Positions 9,065-18,317 are shown, counted from the first letter of the stretch. The stretch: 53,007 bases of DNA from JAAZAI01 sp050942875 (GCA_050942875.1 JBMNOD010000016.1:1-53007); one strand, 5' to 3'. Program-made: numbers and translations. The notes: a model not told the origin generated them from the letters alone.

Positions 9065-9119
9065 GGGGCACGGGTTTTCCAACCCGTGGTCGAACCACGG
9101 ACAGGAATGCCCGTGCCCC
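9065..9119 (+). repeat. double-hairpin repeat family A, copy 2
   Basis: 55 bases with the same outer ends (GGGGCA and GTGCCCC) and the same two inner hairpins as the copy at 7541-7596. It is followed 25 bases later by a family B copy, so both families occur together here as they do at 7.5-7.7 kb. Confidence 0.8.
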
Positions 9120-9143
9120 CAGGGCTTCGCGCCATTTGCCCGC

Positions 9144-9176
9144 GGAGTCCGCCGTTCCGGCGCGGCCGTTCGCCAT
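9144..9176 (+). repeat. 33-base repeat family B, copy 2
   Basis: It matches 7670-7702 at 32 of 33 positions (T for C at position 13). Confidence 0.75.
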
Positions 9177-9241
9177 GCGTCGTTCACGCACCCGTTCCCA
9201 GCGAAGCGGTTCGCGTACACGTAGACGAAAACGAGGCGGGC

Positions 9242-9289
9242 GTGAACGTGTACGTGAACGCGAACGTGTACGTGAACGTGAACGTGAAC
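9242..9289. repeat. eight tandem hexamers (GTGAAC/GTGTAC) after the mraY stop
   Basis: The units are GTGAAC, GTGTAC, GTGAAC, GCGAAC, GTGTAC and then three GTGAAC. The array begins four bases beyond the mraY TAA (9296..9294) in the direction of transcription. Such an array is prone to copy-number change by slippage. Confidence 0.85.
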
Positions 9290-9293
9290 GGTC

Positions 9294-10520
9294 TTACCGG
9301 ATCTTGACGAGGATCAGGAAGAGGATGGGCATGGCGACGGCCTGGATGAGCACGAAGCGCATGAGGACCTGGGCGTTGGACCAGTTCAGGTTGGTGCGGC
9401 AGTGGTCGTGCAGGGGGAAGCGGACCTTGTGGAGCTGGCGCGCGAGCCAGCAGGGGCGGCCGTCGGGTTGTGCGTCGGGGGCGCCTTCGGGGTGCGGAAG
9501 ATTCGGGTTCGAGGCGTTGAAGCCGAGGCGGGCGAGCGTCTTGAGGAGGAAGATCTTGAAGAGGCCCGTGCCGCCGTTGACGAGGACGATGGGCGCGACG
9601 ACGAGGACGAGGAAGGGGTTGCCGCAGGTGAGGACGGCGACGCCGACGAGGAGGCCGAGGAAGCGCGAGCCGGCGTCGCCCATCAGCACGCTGCTGGGCT
9701 GCGCGTTGTGCCAGAGATAGCCGGCGATGCTGCCGGCGAAGGTCGCGACGAGGATGCCCCAGCGGGCGCCTTCGGGGTTGTGGGGGACGAGCAGGTAGCG
9801 GGAGATGTATTGGTGGCCGACGACGCCGTAGAGGAAGACGGCGAGGGCGAAGAGCGACAGGAGGGTGAGCGAGCCGGCGAGGCCGTCGACGCCGTCCGAG
9901 CAGTTCGTGGCGTTCATGGTGATCCAGAGGACGGGGACGGCCATCAGGATGTAGCCCCACATGGGCAGGACGACGGGATCCTTCCAGAAGGGGAGCCAGA
10001 TGGTCGCGGCCTGGAAGCGGCAGATGAAGCAGGCGGCGGCGAACGCGATTACGGCGTCGATGAGCCCTTTCTTGAGGCGGCCCCAGGGGCGGGGCGACTT
10101 GTCGTCGAAATAGCCGGCCAGCATGGCGGCGACGAGGCAGACGACGATGGCCCATTGCGGGTTGACGAGCTGGAGCCAGGAGGACGGCGTTTCGAGGAGC
10201 TTGGCGAGGCCGTCGATGAACTCGCCGAAGGTGTCGGCGGCGTCGAAGCCCGGCCCCGAGAAGGGGAGCACGAGGAGCAGCACGGGGAGCGTGAGCAGCA
10301 TCATGAGGCAGCCGGCGCCCGTGGGCTTGCCGGCGGAGAGTTCGCCTTCCTTGACGAGCTTCTTGCCGCGGTCGCGGGGGAGGACGTGCCAGAGGCGCGG
10401 CAGGAAGCGCCAGACGGCCAGGCCCGAGAGGATGGTGCCGAGGCAGGTGAGGACGAGGTGGGAGCCCATGATGCGGAAGGGTCCCCAAATGGCGGTGAGG
10501 AATTTGAGGTGGAAGAGCAT
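9294..10520 (-). CDS. mraY: MraY-family phospho-N-acetylmuramoyl-pentapeptide transferase
   Basis: 408 residues with about ten membrane segments. MraY couples UDP-MurNAc-pentapeptide to undecaprenyl phosphate (lipid I synthesis). Family landmarks: an N-terminal KEGELSAGKPTGAG loop (equivalent to the Lys-Thr-Pro-Thr-x-Gly loop), LAGYFDDK, NATNCSDGVDGLAGS (the NxxNxxDGxDGL Mg site), GDAGSRFLG, and PLHDHCR, where the usual HHH cluster has only two His. It is somewhat longer and more divergent than E. coli MraY (360), and lies outside a dcw cluster: murF is 33 kb away. The start at 10520 has no good ribosome site. It is last in a run pgi, GT2, ptsP, mraY with gaps of 15-35 bases. A WecA-like role on another sugar substrate cannot be excluded. 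Confidence 0.85.
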   Translation of the reverse strand: MLFHLKFLTAIWGPFRIMGSHLVLTCLGTILSGLAVWRFLPRLWHVLPRDRGKKLVKEGELSAGKPTGAGCLMMLLTLPVLLLVLPFSGPGFDAADTFGEFIDGLAKLLETPSSWLQLVNPQWAIVVCLVAAMLAGYFDDKSPRPWGRLKKGLIDAVIAFAAACFICRFQAATIWLPFWKDPVVLPMWGYILMAVPVLWITMNATNCSDGVDGLAGSLTLLSLFALAVFLYGVVGHQYISRYLLVPHNPEGARWGILVATFAGSIAGYLWHNAQPSSVLMGDAGSRFLGLLVGVAVLTCGNPFLVLVVAPIVLVNGGTGLFKIFLLKTLARLGFNASNPNLPHPEGAPDAQPDGRPCWLARQLHKVRFPLHDHCRTNLNWSNAQVLMRFVLIQAVAMPILFLILVKIR

Positions 10521-10543
10521 GGCGACAGGTTGGGGAGGTGAGG

Positions 10544-12844
10544 TTAGTCGGCCGCTTTTTTCCCGAAGGCGCCGATGGTTTTTTCGATGTCGGCGACGTA
10601 GTCGCAGGCAAGCAAATCTCGTGCGTATTGTTCGCAGTCCGCAATGGTGTGGCGGGAGATGAGCTGCTGGGTTGCCGGGATGTGGCCGGGCTCGAGGCTG
10701 AGCGAGCGCAGGCCGATGCCGATGAAAAAGGGGATGTAGCGCGGGTCGCGCCCCATTTCGCCGCAGATGGAGATGGGGGTGTCGTGGCGAAGGGCGGCGG
10801 CGGCGATTTCCCGCAGTGCGCGGAGCACGGCGGGATGGTGCGAGATGGAGAGGTCGCTGACGTTGGGGTTGCCGCGATCCACGGCGAGCATGTACTGCAC
10901 GAAGTCGTTGGTGCCGATCGAGAAGAAGTCCGAGATTTCGGCGAGCCGGTCGATGATGCCGACGACGGAGGGGATCTCGAGCATGGTGCCGACTTTCGGC
11001 ACGATGATTTCGGCGCCGCCGATTTCGGCGCGCACGTTCTCCAGGCAGGATGCGACGTGGGCTTTGGCGGTCTCGAACTCCTCGAGCGAGGACACCATCG
11101 GGAACATGATCGAGACGTCGCGGCGCTGGTGCTTCTGGATGGCGCGGAGGATGGCGCGGAGCTGCTGGTCGAGGATGTACGGGTACCTGAAGGAAAAGCG
11201 GATGGAGCGCAGGCCGAGCGCGGGGTTTTCCTCCTGCGTCTTGAAGAGGTAGGGGATGACCTTGTCGCCGCCGGCGTCGAGGGTGCGGAAGACGACCGGC
11301 TTGTCGGGCATGCGTTCGAGGATGCGCGAGTAGATGGCCTGCTGGTCGGATTCGCTTGGCAGCGTCTGCCGCATGATGAAGGGGAATTCGGTTCGGTAGA
11401 GGCCGATGCCCTCGGCCTTCGCTTCGATGGCGCTGGCGATGTCGCCGATGATGTTGATGTTGGCGAACAGCTGGATGCGGGTGCCGTCCTGCGTGTGCGT
11501 CCGGTCCTGGGGGCTGATGCCGATGCGGGCTTCGTGCTCCGCGGCGAGGCGCTGTTCGTATTGCAGGATCGTGTCGGCCGTGGGGCAGACGATGAAGCGG
11601 CTGTTCGTGCTGTCGATGATGACGGTCTCGCGCTCGGGGAGGATGAGCAGGTCGGGCTCGGGGACGATCATCATCGGGATCTTGAGCGAGCGCACGAGCA
11701 GGGTGACGTGCGCGGTGCTGCCGCCGGAGACGAGGACGATGCCGCGGACGTTGCCCTGGGCGATGCGCAGGACGTCGTAGGGGAGCAGGCGCTCGGCGAC
11801 GACGATGTGGGGCTCGGCGTCGCTGTTGTCGTCCGGCGAGGCCTGCGTGGCGCATTCGAGGAGGCGCACGGCGAGGTCTTCGACGTCCTGCGCCTTCTCC
11901 TTGATTGTCTCGATGGGGCTTTGGCTGAAGAGGGCGATGAATTCGCGGCTGACGGTGCAGATGGCTTCGACGAGGGACTGGCCCTCGGCCATGAGGCGTT
12001 TCATGCGGCCGATGAAGTTTTCGTCGCGCAGCATCATCGTCGTGGACTCGAAGAGCATCGAGGCGGCTTCGGGGAGGCGTTCGTCGAGCGTCCTGGACAC
12101 GGCGGCGATGCGCTTTTCGACGAGCGCGACGGCTTCCGTCAAGGAGCGTCGCGCCTCGGGATGGATGTCGACCTTCCCGGCGAGCAGGTCGTTGAATTCG
12201 CTGGCGGCCAGGTGGCGGGATTCCGCGATGGCGCAGCCTTTGGAGACGACGTTGCCCATGAAGACGGTTTCCACGCCGGCGACGAACTTGGCGTGCACGC
12301 CGACGTGCCCGGAGCCGCCGGCGGCGACGCAGAGGACGGTGGCGTTTTGGATGGCCGACGCGAGTTCGGCGGCCTTGATGCGCGCGTCGCTGATTTCCTC
12401 CGCCTGGAAGGGCGTTCCGGTCTTGCGTTGCAACGCGACGACGCCGATGCGCTCCTTGCCGCTCAGGAGCGGGATGGCGAGGAGCGTCTGCAAATGGTCG
12501 TCGGGGAAGTTGTGGTGCCGGATGTAGCCGGGCATGGTCGCCGCCGCCTCGGTGTAGATGGCGCGGCGCTCGGCGAGCGCGCGGCCGACGAGGCCTTCGC
12601 CGAGTTTCAGGACGATGGACGCCTTGCCGAACATTTCGACGCCGCGCGCGGCCTGCATGGCGAGTTCGCGCGTGTCGTCGTCGTAAAGATAGAGCGAGCA
12701 TTGCTCGCAAGGGAATGATTCGTAGAAGGATTCGATCGCGTGATCAAGGAATTTTCCCTTGGCGTCCATCGGCAACGCAGGGGCCGCCGCGCCGTTGGCA
12801 GGCGCGGGGTCGGATGGGACGATGGGATCGACAGGGGTGTTCAT
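10544..12844 (-). CDS. ptsP: PtsP-type phosphoenolpyruvate-protein phosphotransferase with GAF domain
   Basis: 766 residues. Order: a flexible Pro/Ala N-terminus (1-30), a GAF sensor domain (about 35-170), the HPr-binding helical part (about 185-310), the swivelling phosphohistidine domain with VSGGSTAHVTLLVRSLKIP (His379), and the PEP-binding TIM barrel (about 430-720; GIGLYRTEFPF, FRTLDAGGDK, FFSIGTNDFVQY, ISICGEMG with the catalytic Cys). It takes phosphate from PEP to an HPr-like protein. The GAF module marks the regulatory PTS-Ntr type (PtsP) rather than sugar-uptake PtsI. No HPr gene is next to it. It lies between a GT2 gene and mraY on the same strand. Confidence 0.92.
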   Translation of the reverse strand: MNTPVDPIVPSDPAPANGAAAPALPMDAKGKFLDHAIESFYESFPCEQCSLYLYDDDTRELAMQAARGVEMFGKASIVLKLGEGLVGRALAERRAIYTEAAATMPGYIRHHNFPDDHLQTLLAIPLLSGKERIGVVALQRKTGTPFQAEEISDARIKAAELASAIQNATVLCVAAGGSGHVGVHAKFVAGVETVFMGNVVSKGCAIAESRHLAASEFNDLLAGKVDIHPEARRSLTEAVALVEKRIAAVSRTLDERLPEAASMLFESTTMMLRDENFIGRMKRLMAEGQSLVEAICTVSREFIALFSQSPIETIKEKAQDVEDLAVRLLECATQASPDDNSDAEPHIVVAERLLPYDVLRIAQGNVRGIVLVSGGSTAHVTLLVRSLKIPMMIVPEPDLLILPERETVIIDSTNSRFIVCPTADTILQYEQRLAAEHEARIGISPQDRTHTQDGTRIQLFANINIIGDIASAIEAKAEGIGLYRTEFPFIMRQTLPSESDQQAIYSRILERMPDKPVVFRTLDAGGDKVIPYLFKTQEENPALGLRSIRFSFRYPYILDQQLRAILRAIQKHQRRDVSIMFPMVSSLEEFETAKAHVASCLENVRAEIGGAEIIVPKVGTMLEIPSVVGIIDRLAEISDFFSIGTNDFVQYMLAVDRGNPNVSDLSISHHPAVLRALREIAAAALRHDTPISICGEMGRDPRYIPFFIGIGLRSLSLEPGHIPATQQLISRHTIADCEQYARDLLACDYVADIEKTIGAFGKKAAD

Positions 12845-12859
12845 GGCGGATTGGGGTGG

Positions 12860-13852
12860 TTAGACGGATTGGGGTGGCTCGACGATTTCCCGGATGTCGT
12901 AGATCGTCTTGTTCTGCGATTCGTGGTAGGTGCGGGTCGTGAGTTCGGCAAGCAGGCCGAGCACGATGAACTGGAGGGCGAAGCCGAGGAACATCAGCGG
13001 GGTGACGACCCAGAACGGGCGCTTCACGAGGAGCTGCTCGCCCCACCAGGGGGTGCTCATGAGGCCGCAGAGAGCCAGCAGCGCTTCGAGGCCGACGACG
13101 CCGGCGAGCAGGAGCGCGAACGCGCCGAAGTGGAGGCCGATCTTGCCGAACACCTGGATGGGGCGCGTGCTGTAGGACAGCAGGAACTTGACCGTCATCA
13201 GGTCGAGGACGACGCGCACCGTGCGCGAGATGCCGTACTTCGAGGTGCCGAACTGGCGTGCGTGGTGGGTGACGGGGATTTCCGTGACGGTGCCGCCGAC
13301 CCAGCGGCAGAGCGCGGGGATGAAGCGGTGCATTTCGCCGTAGAGGCGCACCTGCCCGATGATGTCGCGGCGGTAGGCCTTGAGCGAGCAGCCGTAGTCG
13401 TGGAGCGGGACGCCGGTGAGCCTGCCGATGAGGCGGTTGGCCAGCATCGAGGGCAGCTTGCGGTTGATGAAGGCGTCCTTCCGGTCCTTTCGCCAGCCGC
13501 TGACGACGTCGTAGCCCTCGTCGAGCTTCGCCAGCAGCGCCGGGATGTCCGCCGGGTCGTTCTGGAGGTCGGCGTCGAGCGTGACGAGCACGGCGCCGTC
13601 GGACTCGTTGATGCCGGCGCTGATGGCGGCGGTCTGCCCGTAGTTGCGGCGGAACTTGACGAGCTTGAAGTGCGGATGGCGCCGGGCCTGCTCGTTCATC
13701 ACCTCCCACGACTTGTCCGTGCTGCCGTCGTCCACCAGGACGATCTCGTAGCTCTTGCCGAGCGTCGAGAGCACCTCGTGGAGTTTGGCGCAGAGATGGG
13801 GCAGGCTTTCCTCCTCGTTGTAGATGGCGACGGCGATGCTGAGATCATGCAT
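12860..13852 (-). CDS. GT2 glycosyltransferase, dolichyl-phosphate mannose synthase/ArnC-like
   Basis: 330 residues. The N-terminal GT-A domain shows LSIAVAIYNEEESLP, VLVDDGSTDKSWEV and VTLDADLQNDPADIP (the DxD motif), and the acceptor-region pattern KFRRNYGQTAAISAG seen in polyprenyl-phosphate glycosyltransferases such as ArnC, GtrB and DPM1. GTSKYGISR is the conserved loop before the membrane part. Two C-terminal transmembrane helices (about 235-265 and 275-305) anchor it. Such enzymes load a sugar onto undecaprenyl phosphate for later transfer outside the inner membrane. Its stop is 15 bases before ptsP. The sugar donor cannot be told from the sequence. Confidence 0.9.
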   Translation of the reverse strand: MHDLSIAVAIYNEEESLPHLCAKLHEVLSTLGKSYEIVLVDDGSTDKSWEVMNEQARRHPHFKLVKFRRNYGQTAAISAGINESDGAVLVTLDADLQNDPADIPALLAKLDEGYDVVSGWRKDRKDAFINRKLPSMLANRLIGRLTGVPLHDYGCSLKAYRRDIIGQVRLYGEMHRFIPALCRWVGGTVTEIPVTHHARQFGTSKYGISRTVRVVLDLMTVKFLLSYSTRPIQVFGKIGLHFGAFALLLAGVVGLEALLALCGLMSTPWWGEQLLVKRPFWVVTPLMFLGFALQFIVLGLLAELTTRTYHESQNKTIYDIREIVEPPQSV

Positions 13853-13886
13853 GGCGGGGAACCTCGGTGGATGGGGCTGTGGGATG

Positions 13887-15509
13887 TCAGGCGCGGCCGT
13901 TGACCTTGCGGTAGCGGCGGACGAGCGCGTTGGTGGAGGCGTCGAAGTCGAGGCGCGGCCTTGCTTCGGCGCTGAGTTCGGGCGCGACGGCGGCGGCGAG
14001 GACCTTGCCGAGCTGCACGCCCCACTGGTCGAAGGAGTGGACGTTCCAGACGACGCCCTGCACGAACACCTTGTGCTCGTAGAGCGCGATGAGCGCGCCG
14101 AGCGTCTCGGGCGTGAGCTTGTCGGCCAGGATCGTGTTGGTCGGCCGATCGCCCGTGAAGGTCTTGTGCGGGATCAGCGCCTCGGGCACGCCTTCGGCGC
14201 GGAGCTCGTCCGCCGTCTTGCCGAAGGCGAGCGCCTTGGTCTGGGCGAAGAAGTTGGCCATGAGGTTGTCGTGGTGTTCGCCGATGGGGTTGTGCGACTT
14301 GCAGAAGCCGATGAAGTCGGCGGGGACGAGCTTCGTTCCCTGGTGGATGAGCTGGTAGAACGCGTGCTGGCCGTTCGTGCCCGGTTCGCCCCAGATGATC
14401 GGCCCCGTCTCGTATGTCACGCGGCGGCCCTGGCGGTCGACGCCCTTGCCGTTGCTCTCCATGTCGAGCTGCTGCAGGTAGGCGGGGAAGCGTGCGAGGT
14501 ACTGGTCGTAGGGGAGGATCGCGTAGGACTGCGCGCCGGCGAGGTTGTTGTAGACGATGCCGAGCATCGCGAGGATGACGGGCATGTTGCGTTCGAAGGG
14601 CGCTTCGGCGAAGTGGCGGTCCATGGCGTGGTAGCCGTCGAGCAGCTCGTTGAAGCGCGCCGGGCCGATGGCGATCATCAGCGGCAGGCCGATGGCCGAG
14701 GGCAGGGAGTAGCGCCCGCCGACCCAGTTCCAGAAGCCGAACATGTTTTCCGTGTCGATGCCGAACTTGGCAACCTCGTCGGCGTTCGTGGAGACGGCGA
14801 CGAAGTGCCGGGCCACGGCCTTCGGGCTCTTGAGCTTCTTGAGGAGCCAGGCGCGGGCGGTGCGGGCGTTGAGCATCGTCTCGAGCGTGGTGAACGTCTT
14901 GGAGGCGACGATGAAGAGCGTCTCCTCGGGATCCATCCCGCGGGTTTCCTCGGCGAAGTGCGTGGCGTCCACGTTCGAGACGAAGGCGAAGCGCAGCTCG
15001 CGGTCGGCATAGGGCTTCAGCGCCTGGCATGCCATGACCGGGCCGAGGTCCGAGCCGCCGATGCCGATGTTGACGATGTTGCGGACGGGCTTGCCCGTGT
15101 ATCCCGTCCACTTTCCGGAGCGGATCTTGCGGGCGAATGCGGCCATGCGCTTGAGCACGCGGTTGACCTCGGGCATGACGTCCTTGCCATCGACGTATAC
15201 CGGGGTGTTGGCGCGGTTGCGCAATGCCGTGTGGAGGACGGGGCGGTTTTCGGTGGCGTTGATCCGTTCGCCCGAGAACATCGCCTGGATCTGCTCCTTC
15301 AGCCCGCAAGCGCGGGCAAGGGCGCAAAGCGCCTCGACCGTCTGCTTGGAGACGAGGTTCTTGGAATAGTCCAGGAGGAGGCCGGCGGCCTCGAGGGTCA
15401 TGGACTTCGCCCGATCCGGGTCGGCGCGGAACGCCTCGCGCAGCGTCGTTTTGCGGTCTTGTTTGAAACTGTCGGCGACTTGTCGCCATTCGGGTCGTTT
15501 GGTGAACAT
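13887..15509 (-). CDS. pgi: glucose-6-phosphate isomerase
   Basis: 540 residues, the normal length for the long (E. coli-like) form. It interconverts glucose-6-phosphate and fructose-6-phosphate. Signatures: NIVNIGIGGSDLGPVM, FVSNVDATHF, VASKTFTTLETMLNA, FGFWNWVGGRYSLPSAIG (PGI signature 1), GEPGTNGQHAFYQLIHQGT and FDQWGVQLGKVLA (signature 2). ENRPVLHTALR lies in the N-terminal part. The ATG at 15509 is not preceded by a clear ribosome site (the leader reads CCTCCC). The GT2 gene follows after 34 bases, probably in one transcript. Confidence 0.97.
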   Translation of the reverse strand: MFTKRPEWRQVADSFKQDRKTTLREAFRADPDRAKSMTLEAAGLLLDYSKNLVSKQTVEALCALARACGLKEQIQAMFSGERINATENRPVLHTALRNRANTPVYVDGKDVMPEVNRVLKRMAAFARKIRSGKWTGYTGKPVRNIVNIGIGGSDLGPVMACQALKPYADRELRFAFVSNVDATHFAEETRGMDPEETLFIVASKTFTTLETMLNARTARAWLLKKLKSPKAVARHFVAVSTNADEVAKFGIDTENMFGFWNWVGGRYSLPSAIGLPLMIAIGPARFNELLDGYHAMDRHFAEAPFERNMPVILAMLGIVYNNLAGAQSYAILPYDQYLARFPAYLQQLDMESNGKGVDRQGRRVTYETGPIIWGEPGTNGQHAFYQLIHQGTKLVPADFIGFCKSHNPIGEHHDNLMANFFAQTKALAFGKTADELRAEGVPEALIPHKTFTGDRPTNTILADKLTPETLGALIALYEHKVFVQGVVWNVHSFDQWGVQLGKVLAAAVAPELSAEARPRLDFDASTNALVRRYRKVNGRA

Positions 15510-15584
15510 GGGAGGTAAAGAGAAAGCGACTGGGTTGAAGTGCAGATTAAACCAAAACCCGGGACTGAAATCAAGGAATTGAGG

Positions 15585-17345
15585 CTAGCGTCGGCCCGGT
15601 TTGAGGGAGCTGCGGCTGCGTCGGAAGCCTTGGTCGCGTCCGCCGCGGCGTCCGCCTCGGGGGGCGCCGCCGGTGCGGGGCCTGCGGGAGCCGCCACCGC
15701 CACGGGAGCCGCCCGGGCGGTCCTTGCGGGGTTTGCGGGGGGCGATGCGGGCTTCTTCAGGCACCGGCTTGAGGAGGTGGTCCTCGGGTTGCTGGCAGTG
15801 GAGCGTTTCGCCGAGGATTTCTTCGATTTCGGGGATGATGAAGGATTCGTCTTCGCAGGCGAAGGAGATTGCCGTGCCGGTGCTGCCCGCGCGGCCCGTG
15901 CGGCCGATGCGGTGGATGTAGTCCTCGGCCTCGTAGGGGAAGTCGTAGTTGACGACGCAGGCGATGTCGTCGACGTGGATGCCGCGTCCCGCGACGTCCG
16001 TCGCCACGACGATCAGCGTCTTGCCGGCGCGGAAGTCCTCGAGGATGCGCAGGCGCTTCTTTTGTTCGACGTCGCCGGAGAGCTCTTCGACGCCGATGCC
16101 GTAGCTGACGAGCTCGCGGCAGAGGTCGTCGCAGTCGCGCTTGCGGTTGCGGAAGACCAGGAAGCGCTTGCCTTCGTGCTGTTTGAGGATGTTGTAGAGG
16201 ACGGTGAACTTCTCGCGCGAGGCGATGGGGTAGACGATCTGCTTGATCGTGTCGACCGTGGCGTTTTCGGCGTCGACGGCGACTTCGACGGGGTCGGGCA
16301 TCCACTGCCTGGCGAGGCGCATGACCTCCTGCGTGAGCGTGGCGGAGAAGAGCAGCGTCTGGCGCCGGTCTTTTCCGGGGAGCGAGCGGATGATGCGGCT
16401 GACGTCGGGGATGAAGCCCATGTCGAGCATGCGGTCGGCTTCGTCGATGACGAGCGTCTGGACGCCGCCGAGGTCGATGGCGCGGGAGCGGATGAAGTCG
16501 AGGAGGCGCCCGGGGGTGGCCGCGACGAGGTCGACGGGGCTTTCGGCGAGCCATTCCTGCTGTTTGGCGTGGTCCATGCCGCCATAGACGGCGACGCTGC
16601 GGAGGCCGGCGTATTTGCCGAGGTCGTCGGCGTCCTTGACGATCTGGACGACGAGCTCGCGCGTGGGGGCGAGGACGAGGGCGGTGGGGCGGGCGGGCTG
16701 CGTGGGGCGCTCGGTCTTGCTCTTGAGCATGCGGTAGATGATGGCGATCAGGAAGGCGGCGGTCTTGCCGGTGCCGGTCTGCGCCTTGCCGGCGACGTTG
16801 AGGCCTTCCATGGTCTGCTCCAGGGTCGCGGCCTGGATGGGGGAGCAGTACTGGAAGCCGAGGTCGTAGACGGCGTGGAGGATTTCCCCGGGCAGGGCGA
16901 AGTCCTGGAAGCGCTTCTTGCCTTCCTGCGGTTCGACGACGAAGACGGATGGATCCCACGGCTCGGCGGCGGCTTTCGGTTTCGGTTGCGGCGGCGGGAG
17001 GTCTTGCGGCGACCAGTGCCGGGGGCCGTCGACGCGCGGGCGCGGCTTGCGGCGCTGGCCGCGCGGCGCCATTGCGCCGGTGCGGTCTGACGGGCGTTCG
17101 CTCCGCGCGGAGGTCTTGGCGGGGCGTTCGCGGTCACGGTCTCGGCCACGCTCGCGCCGTTCGGGTTTGCGGGTGGGCTTGCTGGCGGATTTTGCGCTGC
17201 CGGGCTTTTTGGACTTGTCGGTGTCGGGTTTGGCAGGCTTCTTGGATTTTTTTGCGCCAGATTTGGGGGGGGGCGTGGCGTCGGGCTTGTGTGTTTCGCC
17301 CTTGATGCGCTCGGAGATCGAGCGGATGAATTTAAGCAGTGGCAT
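15585..17345 (-). CDS. DEAD-box ATP-dependent RNA helicase (RhlE/RhlB type)
   Basis: 586 residues. After a basic, Lys/Arg/Ser-rich N-terminal extension (1-120) come the helicase motifs: F-x-Q region FQYCSPIQAATLEQ, motif I AQTGTGKT, Ia PTRELVVQI, II VIDEADRMLD, III SATLT, IV FLVFRNRKRD, V ATDVAGRGIHVDD and VI HRIGRTGRAGS. The C-terminal 50 residues are a Gly/Arg-rich (RGG-like) tail, suited to RNA contacts. It likely unwinds structured RNA in ribosome assembly or mRNA decay. The start at 17345 has AAGGA seven bases upstream; earlier codons in frame lack support. It lies downstream of the rplM-rpsI terminator. Confidence 0.92.
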   Translation of the reverse strand: MPLLKFIRSISERIKGETHKPDATPPPKSGAKKSKKPAKPDTDKSKKPGSAKSASKPTRKPERRERGRDRDRERPAKTSARSERPSDRTGAMAPRGQRRKPRPRVDGPRHWSPQDLPPPQPKPKAAAEPWDPSVFVVEPQEGKKRFQDFALPGEILHAVYDLGFQYCSPIQAATLEQTMEGLNVAGKAQTGTGKTAAFLIAIIYRMLKSKTERPTQPARPTALVLAPTRELVVQIVKDADDLGKYAGLRSVAVYGGMDHAKQQEWLAESPVDLVAATPGRLLDFIRSRAIDLGGVQTLVIDEADRMLDMGFIPDVSRIIRSLPGKDRRQTLLFSATLTQEVMRLARQWMPDPVEVAVDAENATVDTIKQIVYPIASREKFTVLYNILKQHEGKRFLVFRNRKRDCDDLCRELVSYGIGVEELSGDVEQKKRLRILEDFRAGKTLIVVATDVAGRGIHVDDIACVVNYDFPYEAEDYIHRIGRTGRAGSTGTAISFACEDESFIIPEIEEILGETLHCQQPEDHLLKPVPEEARIAPRKPRKDRPGGSRGGGGSRRPRTGGAPRGGRRGGRDQGFRRSRSSLKPGRR

Positions 17346-17390
17346 GGTTTTCCTTACGTGGCGGCACATGGAATGCCGCTAAAACCAAAC

Positions 17391-17414
17391 GGGCATCCCG
17401 TGTCCGGGATGCCC
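17391..17414 (-). terminator. intrinsic-type terminator after rpsI
   Basis: GGGCATCCCG, loop TGTC, CGGGATGCCC: a perfect 10-bp stem. In the minus direction it is followed by GTTTGGTTTT, a weak T-tract. It lies 25 bases past the rpsI stop. Confidence 0.65.
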
Positions 17415-17438
17415 GCCGGGTGCATTTGCGTGAAATGC

Positions 17439-17831
17439 CTAGCGTTTCGAGAACTGGAAGCGCGCTCGGGCTCCGGGCTGGCCGGGCTTCTTGCGCTCTT
17501 TCATGCGCGAATCGCGGGTGAGGCACCCGGCTGACTTGAGCGGGGCGCGGAGCGACGCGTCCGCCAGGCACAAGGCCCGGGCGATCGCGTGGCGCACGGC
17601 GCCGGCCTGGCCGGAGAGGCCGCCGCCCTTGACGAACGCCCGGATGTCGTATTTGCCTTCGACGCCGGCGATCTTGAGGGGCTGGAACATGTAGGTGCGG
17701 AGCGCTTCGCTTGGGAAGTAGTCGGTCGTTTCGCGGCGGTTGACTTCGAATTTGCCTTCGCCGTTGGAAATCTGGACGCGGGCGACCGCGGTCTTGCGCC
17801 GTCCGGTCGCGGATGAGATGATCTCTGCCAT
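17439..17831 (-). CDS. rpsI: 30S ribosomal protein S9
   Basis: 130 residues, the standard bacterial length. ATGRRKTAVARVQI near the N-terminus, VKGGGLSGQAGAVRHAIARA in the middle and a C-terminal tail ending FSKR are diagnostic; the C-terminal Lys-Arg reaches the P-site tRNA in known ribosomes. It follows rplM after 30 bases, the conserved L13-S9 operon. Confidence 0.97.
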   Translation of the reverse strand: MAEIISSATGRRKTAVARVQISNGEGKFEVNRRETTDYFPSEALRTYMFQPLKIAGVEGKYDIRAFVKGGGLSGQAGAVRHAIARALCLADASLRAPLKSAGCLTRDSRMKERKKPGQPGARARFQFSKR

Positions 17832-17861
17832 GGTGTATGCTGGTCCTTCGGGTTTTGGGGA

Positions 17862-18284
17862 TTAGAGAGCCACGGGCTGCTGGGCCTCGTGCGGGTGTTC
17901 AGGGCCTGCATAGACCTTGAGGCGGCGCATCATGTCGCGGGCGAGCTTGTTCTTGGGCAACATGCCTTCGACCGCTTTCCTGATGATTCTTTCCGGGTGT
18001 TTTGCGCGCATCTTTTCGACTGTGGTCTCGTAGAGGCCGCCGCGCCAGCCGGTGTAGCTCTGGTAGATCTTGTCCTGCTCCTTGGAGCCGGAGAACTTGA
18101 CCTTGGCTGCGTTGACGACGATGACGAAGGCGCCGGTGTCCACCCAGGGGGTGTACGACGGCTGATCCTTGCCGCGGAGCGCGTTGGCGATCTGGGCGGC
18201 CAGGCGGCCGACAATCCGGCCGTCGGCATCAACCACAAGCCATCGGCGGTTTTCGCCGGGATCTTTGGGAACAAAAGTTTTCAT
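17862..18284 (-). CDS. rplM: 50S ribosomal protein L13
   Basis: 140 residues. RWLVVDADGRIVGRLAAQIA, the TGAFVIVVNAAKVKFSGSK strand block, YTGWRGGLYETT and AVEGMLPKNKLARDMMRRLK, followed by VYAGPEHPHEAQQP, are family signatures. It is an early-assembling large-subunit protein. The ATG at 18284 has AAGG eight bases before it. A promoter-like pair at 18318-18347 probably starts the rplM-rpsI transcript. Confidence 0.97.
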   Translation of the reverse strand: MKTFVPKDPGENRRWLVVDADGRIVGRLAAQIANALRGKDQPSYTPWVDTGAFVIVVNAAKVKFSGSKEQDKIYQSYTGWRGGLYETTVEKMRAKHPERIIRKAVEGMLPKNKLARDMMRRLKVYAGPEHPHEAQQPVAL

Positions 18285-18317
18285 CGAGTTGCCTTGCTTA
18301 CTTCAAATGGGTTTTGC

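Noticed and set aside
9028..9720. Plus-strand frame rich in Arg and Glu repeats
   Set aside because: It crosses the family A repeat, the hexamer array and the antisense of mraY; the repeat pattern comes from the hexamers.
10538..12718. 726-codon plus-strand reading frame
   Set aside because: Antisense to ptsP, which has all family motifs; the plus translation has no recognisable domain.
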